Shown: positions 7,874 to 16,667 of the stretch, piece after piece
Numbering within the stretch: the first letter of the stretch is position 1
How the letters are laid out: the number at the start of each line of letters is the position of its first letter
The notes under the pieces: generated by a model
Told to the model about the DNA's origin: nothing
The model's database searches: none
Seen by the model: the letters and a program-made list of their open reading frames with translations, nothing else
Translations under genes and position numbers: made by a program
Source of the DNA: Spirirestis rafaelensis WJT71-NPBG6
GTDB lineage: Bacteria > Cyanobacteriota > Cyanobacteriia > Cyanobacteriales > Nostocaceae
DNA: 64,000 nucleotides
Direction of reading: 5' to 3'
Assembly: GCA_019359015.1 (NCBI GenBank)
Contig: JAHHID010000016.1
Coordinates: forward strand, 38,550 to 102,549

Positions 7874-9046
7874 ATGCTCAAACCCAATCTGGATGAAGTC
7901 CAGTTAACAAAAGACGATTATGAACGTTACTCCCGACACCTGATTTTGCCAGAAGTCGGATTGGAGGGACAAAAACGTTTAAAAGCCGCTAGTGTACTGT
8001 GTATCGGTACAGGTGGACTCGGTGCGCCGTTGCTATTGTATCTTGCGGCGGCGGGTATCGGACGCATTGGTATTGTTGATTTCGATATTGTCGATACTTC
8101 CAACTTGCAACGCCAAGTCATTCACGGTACATCTTGGGTGGGTAAACCTAAGATAGAATCGGCAAAGAACCGCATTCACGAGATTAATCCTCATTGTCAG
8201 GTTGATCTTTACGAAACTCGCTTGAGTTCTGAAAACGCCCTTGATATCATTAAGCCTTACGATATCGTCGTGGATGGAACTGATAACTTCCCCACACGAT
8301 ATTTAGTAAATGACGCTTGCGTGTTGTTAGACAAACCCAACGTCTACGGTTCAATTTTCCGCTTTGAAGGGCAAGCTACGGTATTTAACTACGAAGGTGG
8401 ACCGAATTATCGTGATTTGTACCCTGAACCACCACCACCAGGAATGGTTCCCTCTTGTGCCGAAGGTGGGGTACTAGGAATTTTACCAGGAATTATAGGT
8501 TTAATTCAAGCAACGGAAACGATTAAAATCATTTTGGGTAAAGGTGAAACATTAAGCGGACGCTTGATGCTGTATGATGCCCTTAACATGAAATTCCGGG
8601 AATTAAAGCTGCGTCCGAATCCAGTGCGCCCGGTGATTGAAAAGTTGATAGACTACGAACAATTCTGCGGTATCCCACAAGCAAAAGCAGAGGAAGCGAA
8701 ACAGCAGATGGAAATTCAAGAAATGACGGTGCAGGAATTAAAGCAGTTGTTAGATAGCGGTGCGGATGATTTCGTCCTGCTGGATGTCCGCAACCCCCAT
8801 GAGTATGAAATTGCCAAAATAGAAGGCAGTGTTTTAGTACCGTTACCGGATATTGAAAACGGTGAAGGTGTTACGAAAGTTAAAGAATTACTCAACGGAC
8901 ATCGCTTAATTGCTCATTGTAAGATGGGCGGGCGATCGGCGAAAGCTTTGGGTATCCTCAAAGAAGCCGGAATTGAAGGTACAAACGTCAAAGGTGGTAT
9001 CACCGCTTGGAGTAAAGAAGTAGATCCATCAGTTCCAACGTATTAA
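7874..9046 (+). CDS. moeB: MoeB/ThiF-type adenylyltransferase with C-terminal rhodanese domain
   Basis: E1-like enzyme that adenylates the C-terminal glycine of a sulfur-carrier protein and, through its rhodanese domain, can pass sulfur to it. Residues about 15-260 form the ThiF/MoeB domain: nucleotide-binding GTGGLGAPLLLYLAAAGIG, the RQVIHG segment and the conserved Cys195 (PSCAEGG). Residues about 285-390 form a rhodanese domain with active-site Cys349 in HCKMGGRS. This fusion (390 residues) is the usual cyanobacterial MoeB form. It lies 140 bp after a JAMM peptidase on the same strand, a frequent pairing in cyanobacteria. Whether the substrate is MoaD, ThiS or a CysO-like protein cannot be told from the sequence. 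Confidence 0.9.
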   Translation: MLKPNLDEVQLTKDDYERYSRHLILPEVGLEGQKRLKAASVLCIGTGGLGAPLLLYLAAAGIGRIGIVDFDIVDTSNLQRQVIHGTSWVGKPKIESAKNRIHEINPHCQVDLYETRLSSENALDIIKPYDIVVDGTDNFPTRYLVNDACVLLDKPNVYGSIFRFEGQATVFNYEGGPNYRDLYPEPPPPGMVPSCAEGGVLGILPGIIGLIQATETIKIILGKGETLSGRLMLYDALNMKFRELKLRPNPVRPVIEKLIDYEQFCGIPQAKAEEAKQQMEIQEMTVQELKQLLDSGADDFVLLDVRNPHEYEIAKIEGSVLVPLPDIENGEGVTKVKELLNGHRLIAHCKMGGRSAKALGILKEAGIEGTNVKGGITAWSKEVDPSVPTY

Positions 9047-9055
9047 TCAGGAGTT

Positions 9056-9083
9056 GTAGAGACGCGATTAATCGCGTCTTTAC
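9056..9083. repeat. dispersed GTAGAGACG palindrome (copy 2)
   Basis: Same family as 7779-7806 with one changed base in the right arm (GTCTTTAC). It sits directly after the moeB stop codon and may serve as its terminator. Confidence 0.75.
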
Positions 9084-9107
9084 TTTCTTTAACAAACCAT
9101 CGGCGAA

Positions 9108-9727
9108 TCAACTCCACCTGAAACCGTATTCTTCCCCAACCTCCTCAATTAACTGTCTTTGCAACAGCAAATCAAGATTGCTTTCCCCAACCTCAGGAAA
9201 CTCTTGCAATAAAGCTTTGCGGGTAACTATTGCCCCTTCCCCAAGTGCAGCGATAAAGCGTAAAATAGCAAGTCCCGCTGCATCTACTTGATTATTTTGA
9301 ATATCTGCAAAGAAGAAACCGCCACTACTGAAAGCCGCTGTTATCCCCGCTTCCACATCTGCTAAATTTGCCAGTCGGCGCACAGAAGGGTTTTGCTCAT
9401 TTTTGAGGGCTACAATTTCTGCACACAGCAATTGTACCAAAAGCAAGGTTATGCCATCCTCCTCGTCTTATCAAAAAAATCAAAAACGAGTTAGGTTCTA
9501 AACACAGCAATTGTACCAAAAGCAAGGTTATGCCATCCTCCTCGTCTTATCAAAAAAATCAAAAACGAGTTAGGTTCTAAGGCGGGGTCAACACGCTTTT
9601 GGTGGTTACGCCACGCTGAGGGACGGAAGAAAAGCCAGAACAGCAGTTGCAGGCTACCCAGTATTAAGTTGGGGTACTGTTCGGCTGCATCGTTGTAGGC
9701 GTTGCGGGGTATGTCTGGGGAGGTCAT
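9108..9727 (-). pseudogene. collapsed AAA-type ATPase gene (N- and C-terminal pieces only)
   Basis: Two open pieces on the minus strand look like the ends of one larger gene. The upstream piece (9727-9491) starts MTSPDIPRNAY and has a hydrophobic NLILGSLQLLFWLFF segment, as at the start of cyanobacterial membrane-linked AAA proteins. The downstream piece (9446-9108) begins in LLVQLLCAEIVALKNE, the usual lid region after the ATPase core, and ends with a winged-helix-like segment (LLQRQLIEEVGEEYGFRW). The P-loop and Walker B core are absent. The pieces join out of frame and a 79-bp stretch at the junction is duplicated. I judge this a dead gene left by an internal deletion; the family name comes from memory of similar C-termini. 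Confidence 0.6.
9423..9580. repeat. exact 79-bp tandem duplication at the deletion junction
   Basis: The 79 bp at 9423-9501 are repeated at 9502-9580, beginning with ACACAGCAATTGTACC in both. The duplication spans the join between the N- and C-terminal remnants of the ATPase gene, so it arose after or with the deletion. Confidence 0.9.
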
Positions 9728-9862
9728 GTTGGTTTTGGTTTGTTTGAGTTCCTCTGTCTGAGTTCACACCCGGCAAGGAATAAATTCCCTGGCTGATAGC
9801 GAAAGTCCTCTAAAGAGGACTGCAAAATTTAATTTATCGATGGTTTCAGTCGGTTTTAACTT

Positions 9863-10933
9863 TTAATACATACCTGCCTTGTCTGCAACTTTATCTAAGA
9901 TTCTGCCTAGTTTAGACCCTACTACTTCATCAGAAAAATTTTCTGCGGCATAGGTTTTAGCTGCCACACCAAGACGATCGCGTAAGGCTGAATCATTCCA
10001 CAACATTTCAATTGCCTGCATTAAGTCATCGACAGATTGAGGTTTAACCAACAAACCTGTCTTGCCATGCTCAATATAATCTTCTGCTCCAAAACAGCGG
10101 CTGGCAATGACTGCACGACCCATACGCATAGCTTCTACAATAGTGATTTGTCCTGCTGCTGTTACTAAGGGATTTGGAAGCAGAGGGACAATGTTAATTC
10201 GTGCCTCTTGGGCTAAACGCCGACACTCTGCTCTTGTTATGCCCAACGGAGTTTTCACATTCGGCGGAATACTTAATCCATTGATTGCGCGGCTGCCTGA
10301 TGCAACGACTGTTGGTATATTTAGCTTGGACACAGCTTGGAATAAGGTGGGGAAGTCACGATGAGCAGAACCTAGTGCCGTGATAAAAGGATCGGTCGTA
10401 TTCTCTTCGTAGGTTACGGGTATCTCTGCTGACTGATAGGGGACAAATTCAAACCGCTCAATTGGAATTCCCAACCACTGGTTGTATATTTCCCGTTCGC
10501 GCCGGGTATGGACAACAAAGCAATCTATTTCTTTCAAGCTAAATTGGGCGAACCTACGCCGCATCCCAACAGAGCAAGTACCAACATTGAATAAGCACGC
10601 TACTACAGGAATACGCTTGCTACTCATGCGCTGTTGCATTCCTACCACTGCGGGTAGCTGGGGAAAGACTGTAATTACGCCTCCTTCTGTCGCTTTTATT
10701 GCTTCCATACCATGTTGCCAATATATCAGCCAGTCTTTAAATCCAGTTACAGCAGACTTGCGTTCGTGCCAGCTTTTTAACGGTTCACGACGCGGAATGA
10801 TATCGAACTGATGTCGAGTTCCTTGAATAAATGGGACTAACCAAGCTTCATTTTTTAACTTGAGTTTATCTATAAAGGGAGCAGCGATTGTCCAGTGCAT
10901 GATTTGACCGGGTAGATAACGGACAATAAGCAT
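9863..10933 (-). CDS. GT4-type glycosyltransferase
   Basis: A 356-residue glycosyltransferase with the two-domain GT-B layout. The C-terminal half has the donor-site pattern of family 4: a loop with AAGQITIVEAMRMGRAVIAS, then HGKTGLLVKPQSVDDL and a closing helix. The N-terminal half contains HTRREREIYNQWLG, a typical inter-domain segment. It resembles small cyanobacterial transferases of unknown acceptor. It stands alone between two remnants of the same ATPase family, so its neighbours give no hint of substrate. The start could also be the Met at residue 12 (MHWTIAAPF). The promoter region contains a 49-bp direct repeat. Confidence 0.75.
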   Translation of the reverse strand: MLIVRYLPGQIMHWTIAAPFIDKLKLKNEAWLVPFIQGTRHQFDIIPRREPLKSWHERKSAVTGFKDWLIYWQHGMEAIKATEGGVITVFPQLPAVVGMQQRMSSKRIPVVACLFNVGTCSVGMRRRFAQFSLKEIDCFVVHTRREREIYNQWLGIPIERFEFVPYQSAEIPVTYEENTTDPFITALGSAHRDFPTLFQAVSKLNIPTVVASGSRAINGLSIPPNVKTPLGITRAECRRLAQEARINIVPLLPNPLVTAAGQITIVEAMRMGRAVIASRCFGAEDYIEHGKTGLLVKPQSVDDLMQAIEMLWNDSALRDRLGVAAKTYAAENFSDEVVGSKLGRILDKVADKAGMY

Positions 10934-10942
10934 TGATTATAG

Positions 10943-11038
10943 GTAATTATATCTGCATATCAAAAAGATACAACTAAATAATTAAATATACGTAATTATA
11001 TCTATACATCAAAAAGATGCAACTAAATAATTAAATTT
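10943..11038. repeat. two imperfect 49-bp direct repeats upstream of the glycosyltransferase
   Basis: GTAATTATATCTGCATATC (10943 on) recurs as GTAATTATATCTATACATC (10992 on), each followed by the same AAAAAGAT-CAACTAAATAATTAAAT block. AT-rich; they lie just upstream of the minus-strand start and could carry promoter elements. Confidence 0.7.
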
Positions 11039-11142
11039 TGTTTAAGTTTTTACAAAAAACTTAATTGTAATTATTAATACATTATATTTGACAGTTGTAT
11101 TTTTAGTTTTTTCCGCATTAAACAGGAAATGTCCCCTTGTCA

Positions 11143-11395
11143 CCCTTGGGCAAACCACCTGCTTCCTCAATTAACTCGCGTTGAAAGAGTAAGGCGATCG
11201 CCTTACTAGTAGTCCACCACAGCAAGTTTGCGCGATTAATGGTAAGAAAATCAAGTTTTTTCTCCCCCTGCTCCCTCTGCTCCCCCTGCTCAAAAACAGC
11301 CTGCCTTCACCCGTCAAAATTGTGTTGGTCGAGCACTAGTGGGATAGGGCTTGACCAGTAACTATTGCCCCTTCCCCTTGTGCTGCGATGAACAA
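11143..11395 (-). pseudogene. second, more decayed copy of the AAA-ATPase C-terminus
   Basis: Minus-strand words FIAAQGEGAIVT (near 11395) and LLFQRELIEEAG (near 11160) match FIAALGEGAIVT and LLLQRQLIEEVG in the remnant at 9108, in the same order. Between them are a stop codon and a CT-rich low-complexity insertion (11260-11295). This is a paralogous gene fragment, not a functional gene. The rest of 10934-11521 is AT-rich and shows no gene. Confidence 0.55.
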
Positions 11396-11521
11396 AGAAA
11401 AATAGCTGTTGGATATCTTTAGGTATGTAGTTGCACTGTCTAGCCTTCTCCTGTCACCAGACCAAGGCGCAAGCGTTTAGCGCAACTACGTACCTATTTT
11501 TACCTTTGCGTAAGAAAATTC

Positions 11522-13165
11522 CTACACACCGCAACTCAACTCGCCGGCTTTTTGACTAAAGCGGCTGTTTTCGCGGTAGTCCACAGGACAATCTATCACT
11601 GCTGGTACATCTTGTGCCAAAGCTTCTTTGAGAATCGGAACTAAATCAGTAGCAGATTCAACGCGATAGCCTTTTAAACCCATACTTTCGGCAAATTTGA
11701 CAAAATCAGGATTGCCAAAATGCACAAAAGATGATCTACCTTTGCCAAAATGATTTTCTTGTTTCCACTCAATTAAACCGTAGCCACCATCATTAAAAAT
11801 TAAGGTGACAAAAGGTGTACCAACTCGCAAAGCAGTTTCTAATTCTTGGCAATTCATCATAAATCCACCATCACCAGTTGCAGCGACAACTTTACGGTTG
11901 GGATGAACGAGTTTTGCTGCTAAAGCACCAGGAATTGCAATTCCCATTGCGGCAAAGCCATTAGAAATAAGACAAGTATTCGGACTATGGCAATGATAAT
12001 GACGGGCAATCCACATTTTATGTGCGCCGACATCAGATATTACAATATCTTCTGGTCCCATCACTTGCCGCAAGTCATAAATTAACTTTTGTGGCTTAAT
12101 GGGAAATCCATCATCATTGGCATATTGTTCGTAATCAGCACGAATACTTGACCGTAAAGTGATGGCAAAAGGATTTGGTTTACCTTGTCTATCTGCTAAC
12201 TTTAAAATCTCATTCAGAGAATCAGAAATATCCCCTACTACTTCAGCGCTGGGAACATAACTACTATCAATTTCCGCAGCGTTTGCGCCAATATGAACAA
12301 TAGGAACTTTACCGCTAGGATTCCATTTTTTGGGAGAAAACTCAATCAAATCATAACCGATCGCAATCACTAAATCTGCGTTATCAAAGCCACAAGTAAT
12401 AAAATCTCGCTGCTGCAATCCCACTGACCATAATGCCAAAGGATGTGTATAAGGAATTACACCTTTACCCATAAATGTATTGGCAACAGGAATATTCATC
12501 TGGGTAGCAAATTGCGTCACAGCATCACTAGCTTGAGCGCGAATCGCCCCATTTCCGACTAATATTAACGGATTAACTGCCTGAGAAATTGCCGCTGCTG
12601 CTGCGCGAATACTGGCAAAAGAAGCAAAGGTTTTTTCGATATTATGCTTTTGCAAAGGTTGCCCTTCTACAGGCATGGCGGCAATATTTTCTGGCAAATC
12701 GATGTGAACTGCACCGGGTTTTTCAGTTTGCGCTACCTTAAAGCCTTTTCGTACAACTTCTGGTGTAATACTCGGTCGCACAATCTGCTTAGTCCATTTT
12801 GTCACCGGGGCAAACATCGCCACCAAATCTAAATATTGATGGGATTCGATGTGCATTCTATCTGTACCAACTTGCCCGGTAATTGCTACTAAAGGCGCAC
12901 CATCCAGGTTAGCATCGGCGACTCCAGTCATCAAGTTGGTTGCTCCAGGACCAAGTGTAGAAAGACACACCCCGGCTTTTCCAGTCAGCCGTCCGTAGAC
13001 ATCTGCCATGAATGCCGCACCCTGTTCGTGACGGGTGGTAATAAATTGAATGGAAGAATTTTTAATTGCTTCCAAAACGTGCAGGTTTTCTTCTCCAGGG
13101 AGTCCGAAAACGTATTGCACTCCTTCATTTTCTAAACACTGTACCAGTAGATCCGCTGTATTCAT
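11522..13165 (-). CDS. 2-oxoglutarate decarboxylase (acetolactate-synthase-like ThDP enzyme)
   Basis: ThDP-dependent enzyme, 547 residues, of the acetolactate synthase superfamily. The activating Glu47 lies in RHEQGAAF; the cofactor-binding GDG...N motif is visible in GDGGFMMNCQELET followed by LIFNDGG. A succinic semialdehyde dehydrogenase gene lies directly upstream on the same strand. The same pair in Synechococcus PCC 7002 (A2770/A2771) was shown by Zhang and Bryant (2011) to convert 2-oxoglutarate to succinic semialdehyde and on to succinate, closing the cyanobacterial TCA cycle. I therefore prefer 2-oxoglutarate decarboxylase over anabolic acetolactate synthase (IlvB), which normally needs a regulatory subunit not seen here. 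Substrate is inferred from context. Confidence 0.82.
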   Translation of the reverse strand: MNTADLLVQCLENEGVQYVFGLPGEENLHVLEAIKNSSIQFITTRHEQGAAFMADVYGRLTGKAGVCLSTLGPGATNLMTGVADANLDGAPLVAITGQVGTDRMHIESHQYLDLVAMFAPVTKWTKQIVRPSITPEVVRKGFKVAQTEKPGAVHIDLPENIAAMPVEGQPLQKHNIEKTFASFASIRAAAAAISQAVNPLILVGNGAIRAQASDAVTQFATQMNIPVANTFMGKGVIPYTHPLALWSVGLQQRDFITCGFDNADLVIAIGYDLIEFSPKKWNPSGKVPIVHIGANAAEIDSSYVPSAEVVGDISDSLNEILKLADRQGKPNPFAITLRSSIRADYEQYANDDGFPIKPQKLIYDLRQVMGPEDIVISDVGAHKMWIARHYHCHSPNTCLISNGFAAMGIAIPGALAAKLVHPNRKVVAATGDGGFMMNCQELETALRVGTPFVTLIFNDGGYGLIEWKQENHFGKGRSSFVHFGNPDFVKFAESMGLKGYRVESATDLVPILKEALAQDVPAVIDCPVDYRENSRFSQKAGELSCGV

Positions 13166-13308
13166 TTAATTAATTCCGTCACTAAAAGATTTAGGGGTTA
13201 GGGGGGGAGTGGGAGAGTGGAGATGGGGAGAGTGGGGGAAGATATAGAAATTTCTTTTTTATCTCCTTGTCTCCCTGTCCCCCTGTCTCCCCTTCTCCTA
13301 GCCTCTAA

Positions 13309-14676
13309 TCACTTAACCCACACTGTTTTAACATTGACAAACTCGTGTATGCCTTGAATACTTAATTCCCGTCCATACCCAGAACGTTTAATTCCCCCAA
13401 AGGGCATCCGGGGGTCGGATTTTACCATACTGTTGATAAATACGGCACCCGCTTCTATTTCGGAAATTAAGCGATCGCTTTCTTTTTCATTTTGTGTCCA
13501 AGCACTTGCACCCAAACCAAAGGGTGTATCATTAGCTATTTTTATCGCCCTATCGATATCCGCAACCCTGAATAACATCGCCACGGGTCCAAAAAATTCC
13601 TCCTGTGCGGTGGGGCTATCTGTGGGAATATCAGTGAGAATCGTTGGTGGATAGTAGTTACCAGGGCGATCGCTTAAAGCTTTTCCACCGATGAGGATTT
13701 TTGCCCCACTTTTGAGACTTGCTTGCACTTGTTGGTCTAAATCCTGGAGAATACCGGGAGTTGCCAAAGGTCCTAAGTCGGTGTCTGGTAACATCGGATC
13801 GCCAACTTTTAGCGCTTGGAATTTTTCTAAGAGCAGTTTTTCAAATTTATCGGCGATCGCTTCCACCACAATAAAACGTTTCGCTGCAATACATGATTGC
13901 CCAGTATTCAACATCCGCGCTGTAGTCGCTGTTGCAACTGCTGTTTCTAAGTCAGCGCTTTCTAACACGATAAACGGATCGCTTCCGCCTAATTCTAAGA
14001 CGACTTTTTTAATTTGTTTCCCCGCAGCAGCAGCGAGTGATGCACCTGCGGGTTCGCTTCCTGTTAAGGTAGCAGCTTTAACTCTGTCGTCAGCCATTAA
14101 ATCTGCTACCTTCGCAGCGCCAATTAATAGCGTTTGAAAAGCACCTTTAGGAAAACCTGCCCTTTGGATGATATCTTCAATTGCCAAGGCGCACTGCGGC
14201 ACATTAGAAGCGTGTTTCAGCAAGCCGACATTACCTGCCATCAGTGCCGGTGCAGCAAAACGAAATACTTGCCAAAAGGGGAAATTCCACGGCATGACGG
14301 CGAGAATTATACCTAATGGCTGGTAGCGGACAAAACTACGACTTGCATCGGTTTTTACGGCAACATCGGCAAGAAATTCAGCAGCGTGTTCGGCATAGTA
14401 GCGACAGACAGCGGCACATTTTTCCACTTCAGAAATGGCAGCTTTGTAAGGTTTGCCCATTTCCAAGGTCATTATCTTAGCAAAGTCAGCTTTTTCTTTG
14501 TCTAAAATATCAGCAGCAGCTTCTAGAGCGTGAGAGCGATCGCTTAAACTAGTTTTGCGATACTCATCAAAAGTCAAGCCTGCCAAATCTAACTTAGCGG
14601 CAATTTCCGCATCAGTTAGCGGCTCAAAAGTTTTTAGTGTTTCCCCTGTAGCGGGATTAATCGTGGCGATAGCCAT
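13309..14676 (-). CDS. gabD: NAD(P)-dependent succinic semialdehyde dehydrogenase
   Basis: Aldehyde dehydrogenase superfamily enzyme of 455 residues that oxidises succinic semialdehyde to succinate. Key features in order: PWNFPFWQ substrate/cofactor segment (about residue 128), GSEPAG cofactor loop, general base Glu in LELGGSDPF, and catalytic Cys in NTGQSCIAAKRF, then the EEFFGPVA and PFGGIKRSGYGRE C-terminal motifs. It precedes the 2-oxoglutarate decarboxylase gene by 143 bp on the same strand, so the two form the likely TCA-bypass operon. The gap holds a purine-rich low-complexity stretch. The promoter should lie in 14677-14987. Confidence 0.88.
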   Translation of the reverse strand: MAIATINPATGETLKTFEPLTDAEIAAKLDLAGLTFDEYRKTSLSDRSHALEAAADILDKEKADFAKIMTLEMGKPYKAAISEVEKCAAVCRYYAEHAAEFLADVAVKTDASRSFVRYQPLGIILAVMPWNFPFWQVFRFAAPALMAGNVGLLKHASNVPQCALAIEDIIQRAGFPKGAFQTLLIGAAKVADLMADDRVKAATLTGSEPAGASLAAAAGKQIKKVVLELGGSDPFIVLESADLETAVATATTARMLNTGQSCIAAKRFIVVEAIADKFEKLLLEKFQALKVGDPMLPDTDLGPLATPGILQDLDQQVQASLKSGAKILIGGKALSDRPGNYYPPTILTDIPTDSPTAQEEFFGPVAMLFRVADIDRAIKIANDTPFGLGASAWTQNEKESDRLISEIEAGAVFINSMVKSDPRMPFGGIKRSGYGRELSIQGIHEFVNVKTVWVK

Positions 14677-14987
14677 TACCTGACCTCCCGTTGAAAATAG
14701 CTGTACAGTAGCTTAAGAACCTTACACATGGTAATTACGCCAGCTACCACCCAAATTCTAGTCTCTTAAACAAGATTTGGTTTCTCAATGTTAAAGTTTC
14801 GCGACTAAAAGCGAAAGAAAGTATACAAACTCTATCTGTATTTATATTGGTTTTTTGTGGGAAAATGTCACTTCTCCATCGCCCCCAAGCTTTCAAGGGT
14901 GCTTAAGGAGATTGAAAAATCATGCACCGAACTTACGCAAGATTGGCGAAAGTAATAGTTCTGGTTAATTTTCTGTGAGTCTTGATT
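14677..14987. other. intergenic, promoter side of the TCA-bypass operon
   Basis: No gene seen. It holds the upstream region of the dehydrogenase gene (minus strand) and the 3' side of the TetR gene. A GAACTTACGCAAG word near 14930 resembles the terminal motif of the MITE at 145, but no partner is visible. Confidence 0.5.
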
Positions 14988-15563
14988 TCAATTTCTCAGG
15001 TTGGCATCAATGAGAATTGAAAGTGCAGTTTGAGCAAAAGTTGCGCCATCAGCTGATTGTTCAATAGTTGCCATTAAGCTTGCACCGCCAATGAGAAGCA
15101 AATACTGCTGCGAAAATAAGTCTGGATTTTTAACGCCTGCTTCTGCTGCTAATCGCATAATAATTTGGCGGATCGATTCCCGTAGATTGATTGAAACCTG
15201 ATGCGCTTTATGGGAAGCATCAGCAATTTCCAAAACCGCGTTGATGAAGGGGCAACCTCGAAAGTCGGGACTGGCGTACCATTCCCGTAGCACATCAAAG
15301 GTCGCTAATAACCGTTCTTTAGGCGTATTGCCACGCTCTGATACTGCTGTCTCAAACCAGCATATCCACTGAGATGCCCGATACTTCATTACTTCTTCGA
15401 TTAACAGGTCTTTTGACGGAAACCATCGGTACAGCGTTCGTTTGGCAACGCCTGATTGTGCGATAACTTCATTGATGCCCACATGCTGAATGCCCTTCTG
15501 GTAGAACAGTTCAGATGCAGTTTCAAGGATTTGCTGTCGAGCGTGACTAAATTCAGCGGTCAT
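14988..15563 (-). CDS. TetR/AcrR family transcriptional regulator
   Basis: The N-terminal helix-turn-helix is clear: ARQQILETASELFYQKG, then the recognition region with GVAKRTLYRWFPSKDLL. The C-terminal half is the ligand-sensing domain (FRGCPFINAVLEIAD, as in many TetR proteins whose ligands are small hydrophobic compounds). The open frame reaches 15626, but I chose ATG 15563 (MTAEFSHARQQ) because it places the helix-turn-helix at the usual distance and leaves both palindromic operators upstream; ATG 15599 is an alternative. It is divergent from a CxxC carboxymuconolactone-decarboxylase-like gene, which it probably represses together with itself. Confidence 0.85.
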   Translation of the reverse strand: MTAEFSHARQQILETASELFYQKGIQHVGINEVIAQSGVAKRTLYRWFPSKDLLIEEVMKYRASQWICWFETAVSERGNTPKERLLATFDVLREWYASPDFRGCPFINAVLEIADASHKAHQVSINLRESIRQIIMRLAAEAGVKNPDLFSQQYLLLIGGASLMATIEQSADGATFAQTALSILIDANLRN

Positions 15564-15573
15564 AATTAGATGA

Positions 15574-15591
15574 GTAGACAAACTTGTCTCC
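15574..15591. promoter_or_regulatory. TetR operator, imperfect palindrome
   Basis: GTAGACAAACTTGTCTCC has the same AGACAA...TTGTCT half-sites as the perfect palindrome 45 bp away. It lies 11 bp upstream of the proposed TetR start, as expected for autoregulation. Confidence 0.6.
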
Positions 15592-15618
15592 TTTGCCATA
15601 CAATAACATCTCAAATAG

Positions 15619-15636
15619 GTAGACAAGCTTGTCTAC
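15619..15636. promoter_or_regulatory. TetR operator, perfect 18-bp palindrome
   Basis: GTAGACAAGCTTGTCTAC is fully symmetrical and sits between the divergent TetR and oxidoreductase-like genes. Size and position fit a TetR-dimer site. The two sites, centred 45 bp apart, could bind two dimers. Confidence 0.7.
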
Positions 15637-15664
15637 TTACACACCAATTCAAAGGCAATTACCA

Positions 15665-16225
15665 GTGGATTTTCCCATTTACACAATCGACACTGCCCCG
15701 GAAGCATCCAAAACAGCCTTAGTTCATGCAAAGGAAACGTTTGGGTTTATTCCGAATTTAGAAGGGATTTTTGCCCAAGCCCCTGAATTGCTCAAAGGTT
15801 CGATGGCGCTGTGGGATTTATTTGAGGCTACCAGTTTCAGTCCTGTGGAACAGCAAGTGATTTACCTGACGGCAAATTATGAACACGAGTGTCACTACTG
15901 CATGGCAGCCCATTCTGGTCTAGCAAAAATGATTGGCATGTCTGCTGACGATATTCAAGCGCTCCGCAACGGCACAGTTTTGAGCGATCCGAAATTACAA
16001 GCTTTGCGTCATTTTACCCAACGCATGATTCAGATGCGAGGTTTGGTTGACGATAAAGAGATTGAGGAATTTTTAGCGGCAGGTTATACCCAACAGCAAG
16101 TGCTGGAAGTAATTCTTGGAATTGCAATCAAGATCATGCACAATTATACAAATCACATTGCTAAAACACCCCTCGACAGACCGTTTCAACCCTACGTTTG
16201 GTCAAAGCCTGCGGTAACAGCATAA
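15665..16225 (+). CDS. carboxymuconolactone decarboxylase / AhpD-like protein with CxxC
   Basis: AhpD-like fold protein of about 186 residues. The redox motif is CHYCMAAHSG: Cys-x-x-Cys with the downstream His of the AhpD proton relay. The family includes peroxidase-linked and uncharacterised dehydrogenase-like proteins (PF02627). The open frame starts at a TTG (15629) inside the TetR operator; I prefer GTG 15665 because AAAGG precedes it by 9 bp and homologues begin near DFPIYTIDTAPEAS. It is transcribed away from the TetR gene and is its likely target. It probably takes part in detoxifying a reactive or halogenated compound; this is inferred from context only. Confidence 0.75.
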   Translation: MDFPIYTIDTAPEASKTALVHAKETFGFIPNLEGIFAQAPELLKGSMALWDLFEATSFSPVEQQVIYLTANYEHECHYCMAAHSGLAKMIGMSADDIQALRNGTVLSDPKLQALRHFTQRMIQMRGLVDDKEIEEFLAAGYTQQQVLEVILGIAIKIMHNYTNHIAKTPLDRPFQPYVWSKPAVTA

Positions 16226-16240
16226 ATCACTTTTTAGCAA

Positions 16241-16290
16241 AGTTGAGAGACAATCGCGTTGCGGTCATAGTATGCAATTGTCTCTCAACT
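16241..16290 (+). terminator. 14-bp perfect hairpin after the AhpD-like gene
   Basis: AGTTGAGAGACAAT (16241-16254) pairs with ATTGTCTCTCAACT (16277-16290) across a 22-bp loop, 15 bp after the stop codon. There is no long T-tract, so it may stabilise the 3' end rather than act as a simple intrinsic terminator. Confidence 0.45.
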
Positions 16291-16629
16291 GCGTGAGATT
16301 TTTAGAGCATAATTCAGCATTGAACTCTCCACGCTTTGAAAAACGTGGATTCTAGACTGTTGTTGCTACGTGGGCGCGCATCCACACTTGGCAACGTTGT
16401 CTCATGTTTTTAAGCATGTTGACGAGGGTAAGACAGCCCTACCCGCCTCGGTTCCGAAGGAATGTGCGGCTACTTTTAGATCTTCCAACCATGTTCTTTG
16501 AAGCGTCTGGCAGAGAAGATTTTACGTGTTGATGGCTTCAAAGAACTTCTCAACACAACGCCATATCTTCAGTTGTCATGGTTCAGAATGCTTAACCCTA
16601 CTTTTGTTTTTGGAGTTTTTCATCGTATA

Positions 16630-16655
16630 GTGTTAAATTAATCCTATATTAACAC
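16630..16655. promoter_or_regulatory. inverted repeat upstream of the ribbon-helix-helix gene
   Basis: GTGTTAA (16630-16636) and TTAACAC (16649-16655) are symmetrical about a 12-bp AT-rich centre that includes a -10-like TATATT. Spacing and place, 12 bp before the ATG, suggest an autoregulatory operator for the small DNA-binding protein. Confidence 0.5.
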
Positions 16656-16667
16656 ATAAACAGGATT

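Noticed and set aside
11522..13165. Anabolic acetolactate synthase (IlvB)
   Set aside because: Pairing with a succinic semialdehyde dehydrogenase gene and lack of a regulatory-subunit gene favour 2-oxoglutarate decarboxylase.
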